Source: Ktedonobacterales bacterium
GTDB taxonomy: Bacteria; Chloroflexota; Ktedonobacteria; Ktedonobacterales; JADMIN01
DNA length: 5,471 bases
NCBI GenBank assembly: GCA_025928125.1
Contig: JAICKD010000278.1
Coordinates: forward strand, 1 to 5,471
Reading direction: 5' to 3'
Positions 1 to 5,471 of the stretch are shown piece after piece. Position 1 is the stretch's first letter, and each line of letters opens with the position of its first letter. Under the pieces are notes generated by a model. It had not been told where the DNA came from and made no database searches. It saw nothing but the letters and a program-made list of their open reading frames with translations. The translations under genes and the position numbers were made by a program.

Positions 1-1020
1 CAGAACGACATCAAGAAGGTGCTGGCCTACTCGACCATCAGCCAGCTTGGCTATATGTTCGTCGGCCTCGCCGTCGCGGATACCAACGCGACTGGCATGT
101 TCCATCTGGTGTCGCACGCCGCCTTCAAGGCGCTGCTCTTCCTCGGCTCCGGCTGTGTCATCCTCGCGGCGCACCACATCCAGAATATGCGCCAGATGGG
201 CGGGATGGCGCGCTTCATGCCGATCACGGCGCTCACCATGCTCCTCGCGACACTCTCGATTTCCGGTATCCCGCCCTTCTCAGGCTTCTGGAGCAAAGAC
301 CCGATCATCGCTTCGGCCTATGAGTATGGCATGGCCAACGGCAGCTTCTGGCTCTACGGGATGACGGCCTTCACGGCCTTCCTGACCGCCTTCTACATGT
401 TCCGCCTCTACTTCATGACCTTCGGCGGTCGCGGCGGCTCATGGGCGGGCTTCTGGGCTGGTGCTCAGTATCGTGGCGAGGGCGAACCCCACGAGGCGCC
501 CTGGACGATGTGGCTGCCGCTGGTCATCCTGGCAGTGCCGACGGTGCTGCTCGGCTTCTGGAGCATCAATAGCGGCTTCGCCGACTACCTAACCGGCGAA
601 AACGTCCCCTACACCAATCCCTTCACCGAGACGCTGACCTACACCGGCATCGCGGTCGCGGTGGTGGGTATCGTGCTGGCGTGGCTCATGTACGGCGTCG
701 AGATTGTGCCGAAGAAGCTCTTTACCGGCAACCCCATCGGCGGGTTCGTCTACCGGGTGATGTTCCACAAGTATTATCTCGACGAACTGTACGGCGTGAT
801 TATCAAGTACATCGTGCTGGGCCTGGCCAAGGGCTGCGAGCTCTTCGATAAGTACATCATCGACGGACTGGTCAACGGGTCCGGTCGCTTCATACGCGGA
901 CTGGCGAGTGTCTCCAAGCGGTCCGAGACTGGGCTGGTGCAGAACTATGGCGCGGCTATGTTTGGTGGCGTCATCGTCATACTGGTGATTGTCTTCTACG
1001 CGGTCGGCGCGTTGAAGTAG
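1..1020 (+). CDS. nuoL: NADH-quinone oxidoreductase subunit L, C-terminal half (5' end outside window)
   Basis: NuoL is the distal antiporter-like subunit of the complex I membrane arm; it helps translocate protons during NADH oxidation by quinone. The frame is open from base 1, giving 339 residues, about half of the usual 610-670, so the start lies upstream of the window. The visible part begins inside the proton-antiporter domain with QNDIKKVLAYSTISQLGYM. It is followed by HLVSHAAFKALLFL (His35, His39, Lys43 of the fragment) and GIPPFSGFWSKD, whose Lys99 corresponds to the essential lysine of TM12. Residues 166-180 (HEAPWTMWLPLVILA) begin a NuoL-specific stretch. YYLDELY at 258-264 leads into the long amphipathic lateral helix, and a last membrane segment lies at about 318-337. 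The lateral helix and final anchor distinguish NuoL from NuoM, NuoN and Mrp subunits. The stop is TAG, 24 bp before nuoM. No damage is seen. Confidence 0.96.
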   Translation, partial: QNDIKKVLAYSTISQLGYMFVGLAVADTNATGMFHLVSHAAFKALLFLGSGCVILAAHHIQNMRQMGGMARFMPITALTMLLATLSISGIPPFSGFWSKDPIIASAYEYGMANGSFWLYGMTAFTAFLTAFYMFRLYFMTFGGRGGSWAGFWAGAQYRGEGEPHEAPWTMWLPLVILAVPTVLLGFWSINSGFADYLTGENVPYTNPFTETLTYTGIAVAVVGIVLAWLMYGVEIVPKKLFTGNPIGGFVYRVMFHKYYLDELYGVIIKYIVLGLAKGCELFDKYIIDGLVNGSGRFIRGLASVSKRSETGLVQNYGAAMFGGVIVILVIVFYAVGALK

Positions 1021-1029
1021 CGAGAGGGA

Positions 1030-1034
1030 AGGAG
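1030..1034 (+). promoter_or_regulatory. Ribosome binding site of nuoM
   Basis: AGGAG within a purine-rich stretch lies 10 bases before the ATG at 1045, in the 24-bp gap after nuoL. It supports ATG 1045 as the nuoM start and coupled translation within the operon. The spacing is slightly long, and the following GAGA could also contribute. Confidence 0.75.
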
Positions 1035-1044
1035 AGAACGCGCT

Positions 1045-2595
1045 ATGCTTACCGCCATTGTCTTCCTGCCCCTGCTCGCGGGTGTCATCGTCTTGCTGGC
1101 GCCAGGTCGTTCGGCGCGCTGGATTGCCGCGATCTTTACGGGGGGCGTCTTCCTGCTGAGCCTCTGGCTCTATTTTGGGCTGCTCGGTGGCAGCTTCGGC
1201 GATGTGGCGCACCCGCAGTGGTACGAGCATCTCGACTGGATCAATCTTCAGGTCGGCACGACGACCTTCCGTGTGGATTACGCGCTCGGCGTCGACGGCC
1301 TGAGCATCCTGATGCTCATCCTTAACGCGCTGCTGAGCTTCCTCGCGGTCATCGGTTCGTGGAATATCCAGCCGCGCCAGAAGTTCTACATGGCGCTGCT
1401 GCTCTTCCTTGAGACCGGCGTCGCGGGCGTCTTCGCCTCATACGATCTCTTCCTCTTCATCTTCTTCTGGGAGGTGGAACTGGTCCCGATGTTCCTGCTG
1501 ATTGGCATCTGGGGCGGCGCGCGCCGCGAATACGCCGCGTGGAAGTTCCTGCTGTATACCCTTATTGGCTCGGTCTTCACGCTTGGCGGCATCTTCATAC
1601 TCTACTTCCAGGCCGGTGGCAAGTCGGCCAGCTTTCAGTATCTCTCCGTGGCAGGGCCGCGGATAACGGGTACGATTCCGTTCTTTGGCGCGTCGCTTTC
1701 GCTGCCGGTGGTGATCTTCATTCTGATCTGTGTCGCCTTCGCGGTGAAGATGCCGATGTGGCCGGTGCATACCTGGCTGCCAGACGCCCACACCGAGGCG
1801 CCGACGGCGGTCAGCGTGCTGCTGGCGGGCATCCTGCTGAAGATGGGCGCATATGGCCTGATCCGCGTCGGCTTCGGCTTTTTGCCGCAGGGACTCGAAC
1901 CTATCGCGCCCTGGCTGGGTATCATCGGCGCGATCAGCGTGCTTTGGGGCGCGGGCGCCTCGATGGTGCAGCACGACATGAAGCGTATGATCGCCTACTC
2001 CAGCGTGAGCCACATGGGCTACATCTCGCTGGGCGTGGCGGCGGCGGCAGTCGCTACGAGCGCTGGTGCGCTCAACTTCCGCGAGGCGGCGCTCACAGGC
2101 GCGTCGCTCCAGATGTTCGCGCATGGACTCATCACGGGTATGCTCTTCTTCTGCGTCGGCGTGCTCTATGAACGCGCGCATACCCGCGAGATTGACATCT
2201 TTGGCGGCATTGGCAAGGTGATGCCGGTGCTGATGTTACTTTACTCCTTCGCCTGTTTCACGTCGCTCGGCCTACCGGGCGGCGCGGGATTCGTCGCCGA
2301 GTATCTGACCTTCACTGGCTCCTATGCGACACTGCCAGTGCAGACGATATTCGCGGTCTTCGGGATTGTGCTGACGGCGGGATACCTGCTATGGATGCTG
2401 CGGCGTTCGTTCTATGGCGCGCTCAATCTCAAGTGGGCCTGGCTGACCGACGCATCGGCGCGCGAGCGCGCGATTCTGATCACGCTCGCCGTCGTGATTC
2501 TCCTGGTTGGCATCTATCCCGCCCCATTCATTGATCTACTCTCGCCGAGCGTACATCACATGCTCACGACGGCGCAGAGTGTGGTGGCACGATAA
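1045..2595 (+). CDS. nuoM: NADH-quinone oxidoreductase subunit M
   Basis: NuoM is the middle antiporter-like subunit of the complex I membrane arm, sitting between NuoL and NuoN. At 516 residues it matches the family (E. coli 509) and is built of repeated membrane helices. The expected charged residues are present: Glu143 in FFWEVELVPM (E. coli Glu144), Lys235 in VKMPMWPVHTWLPDAHTEAP (E. coli Lys234), Lys266 in LLKMGAYG (Lys265), His323 in SSVSHMGY (His322), His360 in AHGLITGMLF (His348) and Glu419 in LGLPGGAGFVAEY (Glu407). The segment between His323 and His360 is about 11 residues longer than in E. coli and rich in Ala. The ATG at 1045 is chosen because of its AGGAG site and the normal hydrophobic N-terminus (LTAIVFLPLLAGVIVLL). 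The stop TAA is 24 bp before nuoN. The gene appears intact. Confidence 0.98.
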   Translation: MLTAIVFLPLLAGVIVLLAPGRSARWIAAIFTGGVFLLSLWLYFGLLGGSFGDVAHPQWYEHLDWINLQVGTTTFRVDYALGVDGLSILMLILNALLSFLAVIGSWNIQPRQKFYMALLLFLETGVAGVFASYDLFLFIFFWEVELVPMFLLIGIWGGARREYAAWKFLLYTLIGSVFTLGGIFILYFQAGGKSASFQYLSVAGPRITGTIPFFGASLSLPVVIFILICVAFAVKMPMWPVHTWLPDAHTEAPTAVSVLLAGILLKMGAYGLIRVGFGFLPQGLEPIAPWLGIIGAISVLWGAGASMVQHDMKRMIAYSSVSHMGYISLGVAAAAVATSAGALNFREAALTGASLQMFAHGLITGMLFFCVGVLYERAHTREIDIFGGIGKVMPVLMLLYSFACFTSLGLPGGAGFVAEYLTFTGSYATLPVQTIFAVFGIVLTAGYLLWMLRRSFYGALNLKWAWLTDASARERAILITLAVVILLVGIYPAPFIDLLSPSVHHMLTTAQSVVAR

Positions 2596-2606
2596 CGCTC
2601 TAAGGC

Positions 2607-2611
2607 AGGAG
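2607..2611 (+). promoter_or_regulatory. Ribosome binding site of nuoN
   Basis: AGGAG lies 8 bases before the ATG at 2620 in the 24-bp gap after nuoM. It supports that start codon and places nuoN in the same transcription unit as nuoM. Confidence 0.8.
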
Positions 2612-2619
2612 ATAGTTCG

Positions 2620-4116
2620 ATGACATCTCATATTGATGCGGCGCAGATATGGCTGCTCTCGCCAGAACTGAGCGTGGTGCTGCTCTCGTTTCTCGTGCTG
2701 GGCCTGGACCTGGTGACGCGCCGCAAAACGGTGGTCTGGGCGGTAGCGTTCTTCGGCCTGCTCGTGCCGCTGGCGCTCACGCTCTCGCTGACGTTCGACT
2801 GGTTCGGCCCGCGCCCGACCACGGGCTTCTTTGGCATGCTCACCACCGACTCCTACGCGCTCTTCTTCAACTATCTGTTCCTGGTTATCGGCTTCAGTGT
2901 GGTGCTGGTCTCCTTCCAGTATGTCGAGAAGTTCCTGCGGGCGACGCCGGGCGAGTATTACGCCATCATCCTGATGTCGCTGGCGGGCATGATGCTGATG
3001 GGCGGCACGGGCGAGCTAATTACCATCTACATCGCGCTCGAATTGACCAGCATCCCGCTCTATATCCTCGCGGGCCTCTCCCGCCGCGACGGGCGCTCCG
3101 CCGAGGCGGCGATCAAGTATGTGCTGCTGGGCGCGATGTCGTCGGCGATTCTGCTCTATGGCATGGCGCTGCTCTATGGCGCGACCGGCACGACCGATCT
3201 GACCGAGATCGCGAAGACAGTCACGACGCTGGGCAACGGCAACCTGATGGTGCTGGCGGCGGACATCTTCATCTTCGCCGGGTTCGGCTTCAAGATTTCG
3301 GCGGTGCCTTTCCACATGTGGGCGCCGGATATTTACGAGGGCGCGCCAACGCCCGCGACGCTCTTCTTCTCGGTCGGCTCCAAGGCGGCGGGATTCGCGG
3401 CGCTGGTCCGGGTCTTCGTCTTCGGCGGCCTCTTCGCCCATAGCGATGTCTACCTCTGGGTGATGCTGGCAATCGTGGCGGCGCTGACGATGACGCTGGG
3501 CAATGTCGTGGCGATAGTGCAGACGAACATCAAGCGCATGATGGCCTATAGCAGCATCGGCCAGGCGGGCTATCTGCTGCTGGGGCTGGCGGCCATCGCC
3601 ATCCACGACGAACCGGTCGGCACGACAGCGGTGCTGGTCTTCCTGGTCGTCTTCGTCGTCACCAATATCGGCGCGTTCACGGGCATCATCGCCCTGGGCA
3701 ATGCGACAGGTAAAGAGAATATCCGCGACTTCGACGGCTTTGGGCGGCGCAGCCCATGGATCGCGGCGGGCATGGCGTTCTGTCTGCTGGCGCTGGCGGG
3801 CATCCCGCCGATGGCGGGCTTCCTCAGCAAGCTCTTCATCTTCTTCACAGCCTGGGGCCAGGGTAGCGCGCTGACCTTCCTCGTTATCCTCGGCCTCATC
3901 AACAGCACGATCTCCATCGTCTACTACGCCAACGTCGTCTGGCGCATGTACGCCGTTGAGCCGCAGAAGAAAGAGCGCATCCCGGTACCCGGCTCGGTCT
4001 CGCTGACGATGGCGCTCGCCGTCCTCGGTATCTTCGCGCTGACCATCGTCATCGGCGTGCTGATGACGCAGGCGGCTGGCGGCGCGGGGAGCCTCATCCA
4101 GGTGCTCGGCCATTAG
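2620..4116 (+). CDS. nuoN: NADH-quinone oxidoreductase subunit N
   Basis: NuoN is the antiporter-like subunit nearest the quinone-site side of the complex I membrane arm. It has 498 residues (E. coli 485). Motifs follow in the family order: Glu141 in IALELTSIPLYIL (E. coli Glu133), GRSAEAAIKYVLLGAMSSAILLY from about 158, Lys225 in FKISAVPFHMWAPDIYEGAP (Lys217), Lys255 in SVGSKAAGFA (Lys247), QTNIKRMMAYSSIGQAGYLL at 301-320, and Lys404 in GIPPMAGFLSKLFIF (Lys395). The SAEAAIKY and GQAGYLL signatures separate it from NuoM. A final hydrophobic segment lies at about 460-483, followed by a short Gly/Ala-rich tail. It ends with TAG and is the last gene of the operon as seen here, since the next gene is on the opposite strand. 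No frameshift or missing residue was found. Confidence 0.98.
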   Translation: MTSHIDAAQIWLLSPELSVVLLSFLVLGLDLVTRRKTVVWAVAFFGLLVPLALTLSLTFDWFGPRPTTGFFGMLTTDSYALFFNYLFLVIGFSVVLVSFQYVEKFLRATPGEYYAIILMSLAGMMLMGGTGELITIYIALELTSIPLYILAGLSRRDGRSAEAAIKYVLLGAMSSAILLYGMALLYGATGTTDLTEIAKTVTTLGNGNLMVLAADIFIFAGFGFKISAVPFHMWAPDIYEGAPTPATLFFSVGSKAAGFAALVRVFVFGGLFAHSDVYLWVMLAIVAALTMTLGNVVAIVQTNIKRMMAYSSIGQAGYLLLGLAAIAIHDEPVGTTAVLVFLVVFVVTNIGAFTGIIALGNATGKENIRDFDGFGRRSPWIAAGMAFCLLALAGIPPMAGFLSKLFIFFTAWGQGSALTFLVILGLINSTISIVYYANVVWRMYAVEPQKKERIPVPGSVSLTMALAVLGIFALTIVIGVLMTQAAGGAGSLIQVLGH

Positions 4117-4139
4117 CGCGACGAACCTCACCCCCTGAC

Positions 4140-4162
4140 CCCCTCTCCCACGAGGAGAGGGG
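4140..4162 (+). terminator. GC-rich hairpin after nuoN, possible transcription or RNA 3' end signal
   Basis: CCCCTCTCC (4140-4148) pairs perfectly over 9 bp with GGAGAGGGG (4154-4162) around a CACGA loop, 23 bases after the nuoN stop. Its position fits a terminator or an mRNA-stabilising 3' structure for the nuo operon. It is not followed by a T-run, so it is not a canonical intrinsic terminator. It is equally explained as the core of repeat unit 1. Confidence 0.35.
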
Positions 4163-4171
4163 AGCCAGAAG

Positions 4172-4205
4172 CCAGAATGCCAGAGAGATCGCGCTCTGGG
4201 TCTGG
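4172..4205. repeat. Central CCAGA/TCTGG hairpin of the intergenic repeat
   Basis: CCAGA occurs three times as a spaced direct repeat, starting at 4165, 4172 and 4180. The last two pair with CTCTGG (4194-4199) and TCTGG (4201-4205). This gives a two-step stem with an internal loop (ATG opposite G) and an 8-base apical loop. It sits exactly between the two inverted units, so the whole region can fold into a three-hairpin or single cruciform-like structure. Confidence 0.55.
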
Positions 4206-4207
4206 TT

Positions 4208-4232
4208 CCCCTCTCCCTGCAAGGGGGAGGGG
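4208..4232 (-). terminator. GC-rich hairpin downstream of the - strand gene, possible 3' end signal
   Basis: CCCCTCTCCC (4208-4217) pairs with GGGGGAGGGG (4223-4232) around TGCAA, with one T-G position. It lies about 97 bases beyond the stop of the - strand gene and mirrors the hairpin after nuoN. No T-run follows on the - strand, so a terminator role is only possible. It overlaps the G-quadruplex motif and the two structures would compete. Confidence 0.3.
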
Positions 4233-4245
4233 GTAGGGGAGGGGG
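4223..4245 (+). other. G-quadruplex motif with very short loops
   Basis: Four G-runs are arranged as G5-A-G5-TA-G4-A-G5 on the + strand, with loops of 1, 2 and 1 bases. This meets the standard quadruplex pattern with room to spare, and short loops are known to favour stable parallel quadruplexes. It would lie in the 3' untranslated RNA of the nuo operon if transcription runs this far. Just downstream, GGGGC (4242-4246) can instead pair with GCCCC (4251-4255). Confidence 0.7.
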
Positions 4246-5261
4246 CCGTGGCCCCAGTGACAACGTCCCAGGCGAAACCAGTGATGACGCACTACAGATA
4301 ACGACATCCGGTGGACATCGAGAGATCGTCAGCGAGCAACGCTCACCAGCGAGCCAAACAGGCCGTCCGCCTCATCATTGAGACCCGCTGTGAAGAACAG
4401 TGTAGTGCTTGGCCCGGCATTCGCGTCATTGCCAAAGTCCAGTCCCCACAAGCCATCGATGCTGATGGGCTTGTTCTTCGCGTCGCGCAGTTGGCCGCGG
4501 AAACCGCCCGTGTGCGGATCATAGGCGTTGATGCGCCCGTTGCCGAAATTGCCGATCAACAGATCGCCGCCGAACCGTCCGAAGCTCTCTGGCGCCAGAG
4601 CCAGTCCCCACGGCGAGTTGAGTTGCCCGCGTGTCACCAGCCTGCGGAGGAGATGCCCGCTAGTGTCGTAGACATCCACAAATCCATGGCCCTGACCGGC
4701 TACGTCATCGTGTTTGGCAGCGTCCTGCTTGGCATAGGTGACGACAAGGTTGCCGTTGATAACAGCGATGCCGAACGGCGCGTAGCCACGTGGTATCCTG
4801 GGGTCGCTAAAAGAGCCTGCCAGATGCGTCTGACCAAAATGGTCGTTGAACACATCTATCGTACCCGCGCGGAAATTGGTGGCGTAGAGAAACGTGCCTG
4901 CGCTGTTGCTTGCCAACGCCAGGCCTTTGTAGACTGCGCCAGGGGACTTATCCACCTCGAGGATGGCGTGCGTGGGATCAACGTTCCGATTCCATCCCGA
5001 GATCGTGCCGTCCTCGGTGGCGAACAGGAAGAGCGCGGCGCCTGAACTGGCGCCCTCTGAGACGACGAATCCAGACGTCGGGTTGAAGACGATTCCCGTC
5101 GGTGTGGCGGTCGTACCCGCTGGGCTACCTTTTGGCGGCGGAATCGTCACGACAAGCGGCGAGCCAACCGGGAATGGATTGCCCGCGCCGTCATAGAGGG
5201 TACTGACACCAGTTCCATTGTCCGCAATCCAGAAAGGGGTAGTCGGGCCATGGACGATCCC

Positions 5262-5264
5262 TCA
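5262..5264 (-). other. Premature TGA codon in the TIGR03118-family gene
   Basis: The - strand reads GTC AAT TCG TGA GGG ATC GTC. Family members carry an N-x-W-G motif here, so TGA stands where TGG (Trp) is expected, a single G-to-A change. The flanking frame is unchanged on both sides, so this is a nonsense change and not a frameshift. The family identification is from memory of its consensus; the stop and the frame continuity are seen directly. Confidence 0.85.
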
Positions 5265-5354
5265 CGAATTGACGAGGTTGGGATCAGTGACACGGGCGAC
5301 TCCTGGTAGATCGGATACAAGGTTGGTTTGTTGGTAAAACCCATTTCGGCCATC

Positions 5355-5468
5355 GGCGCTGGCTGTCTGCTGAGCCACCAGCAGACCTGTGCTGAGCGCT
5401 CCCATGATAGCCAGGAGACGAAGCGCCATATTCAGGGCGCGTGGACGCATGAAACGCATCGTTCGCAT
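5355..5468 (-). other. Predicted N-terminal signal peptide of the TIGR03118-family protein
   Basis: The first 38 residues show a basic n-region with four arginines (MRTMRFMRPR), a hydrophobic core at about 15-32 (ALRLLAIMGALSTGLLVA) and a likely signal peptidase I site after Ala38 (ASA before DG). The product would be exported by the general secretion pathway. Met4, Met7 and Met14 are alternative starts; the region upstream of Met1 is cut off by the window edge, so the choice cannot be settled here. Confidence 0.7.
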
Positions 5469-5471
5469 GGA

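Larger units (their letters stand above)
4126..4246. repeat. Inverted pair of C-rich/G-rich hairpin repeats between convergent genes
   Basis: The intergenic region contains two related units in opposite orientation. Unit 1 (4126-4164) starts CCTCACCCCCTGACC and closes as a hairpin. Unit 2 (4206-4246), read on the - strand, has the matching layout: a C-rich arm containing CCCCTACCCCCTCC, then a hairpin ending GGGAGAGGGGAA. Together they give imperfect terminal inverted repeats around a roughly 40-bp centre. This resembles paired REP/BIME-like elements or a small non-coding MITE. Similar 'CCTCACCCC...CCTCTCCC' repeats are, from memory, common between genes in several GC-rich phyla, so a multicopy genomic repeat is likely. 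No coding potential or transposase is present. The copy number cannot be judged from one window. Confidence 0.7.
4329..5468 (-). pseudogene. TIGR03118-family exported protein, interrupted by an in-frame TGA at codon 69
   Basis: One frame of 380 codons runs from ATG 5468 to TGA 4329, broken only by TGA at 5262-5264. The part before it (68 residues) has a signal peptide and then TNLVSDLPGVARVTDPNLVN, the conserved N-terminal signature of the TIGR03118 family. After the stop the same frame resumes with GIVHGPTTPFWIADNGTGVS and continues through propeller-like segments: TPTGIVFNP (about 122), YKGLALA (180), GTFLYATNFRAGTIDVFN (191), GYAPFGIAVINGNLVVTYA (228), NSPWGLALAP (284), GGDLLIGNFGNGRINAYD (300) and IDGLWGLDFG (337). 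It ends with the family-like LFFTAGLNDEADGLFGSL. Family length is about 330-400 residues, so both ends look complete. Function is unknown; the protein resembles NHL/beta-propeller secreted proteins. No Shine-Dalgarno site is seen before the downstream GTG at 5150, so reinitiation looks unlikely. The true start may lie beyond the window edge, because the frame is still open there. Codon use is less GC3-biased than in nuo. Confidence 0.85.

Noticed and set aside
1438..2181. - strand and + strand alternative frames inside nuoM (also 1539-2171)
   Set aside because: They overlap the intact nuoM frame and have low-complexity, Arg/His-rich translations with no recognisable domain.
3016..4263. Long - strand open frame of 415 codons opposite nuoN
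   Set aside because: It is antisense to a clearly real gene. Its product is extremely rich in Arg, Asp, Glu, His and Gln with no fold signature, as expected for the complement of GC3-biased membrane-protein codons.
4254..4284. Short direct repeat CCAGTGA at 4254 and 4278 as a possible target-site duplication
   Set aside because: Seven bases can recur by chance, and both copies lie on the same side of the hairpin element and do not flank it.
4311..5045. + strand open frame of 244 codons opposite the TIGR03118-family gene
   Set aside because: The opposite strand has clear family motifs over the same span. This frame shows no domain, has no Shine-Dalgarno site before its ATG, and reads as a shadow.
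5262..5264. TGA as a selenocysteine codon
   Set aside because: The family has Trp here, the protein shows no redox motif, and no clear SECIS-like stem-loop was seen just after the codon.
5147..5353. Second small - strand frame overlapping the TGA, as a possible frameshifted continuation
   Set aside because: Its translation has no family similarity. The original frame resumes directly after the TGA with GIVHGPTTPFWIADNGTG, so no frameshift is needed.

Overview
The window holds the distal end of a respiratory complex I (nuo) operon on the + strand, followed by an unrelated convergent gene on the - strand that is interrupted by one in-frame stop codon. The DNA is GC-rich. The nuo genes strongly favour G or C at third codon positions and are preceded by recognisable Shine-Dalgarno sequences, so this is a bacterial chromosome. 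Three things together suggest Chloroflexota or another deep-branching, GC-rich, free-living phylum: the L-M-N gene order, the style of the Nuo proteins, and a TIGR03118-family exported protein next to a 'CCTCACCCCC...' hairpin repeat. This placement is recalled rather than computed and is tentative.

Layout. Bases 1-1020 are the C-terminal half of nuoL, cut by the window edge. Bases 1045-2595 are nuoM and 2620-4116 are nuoN. Both gaps between these genes are 24 bp and each carries an AGGAG ribosome binding site, as expected for a single co-transcribed unit. Bases 4117-4328 are an intergenic region between convergent genes. It is dominated by two inverted copies of a C-rich/G-rich hairpin repeat, a central CCAGA-repeat hairpin and a very strong G-quadruplex motif. 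Bases 4329-5468 (- strand) encode an exported TIGR03118-family, propeller-like protein. Its reading frame is intact over 380 codons except for a TGA at codon 69, exactly where the family is expected to have Trp of an N-x-W-G motif.

Function. NuoL, NuoM and NuoN are the three antiporter-like proton-pumping subunits of the membrane arm of NADH:quinone oxidoreductase. All three keep the key charged residues visible in their sequences, so complex I is probably functional. The - strand gene has no evident link to respiration; its product would be secreted or periplasmic and its function is unknown.

I see no transfer RNA, ribosomal RNA, CRISPR array, insertion sequence or phage gene, and no new multi-gene system. 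The points worth a second look are the single nonsense codon and the structured intergenic repeat.
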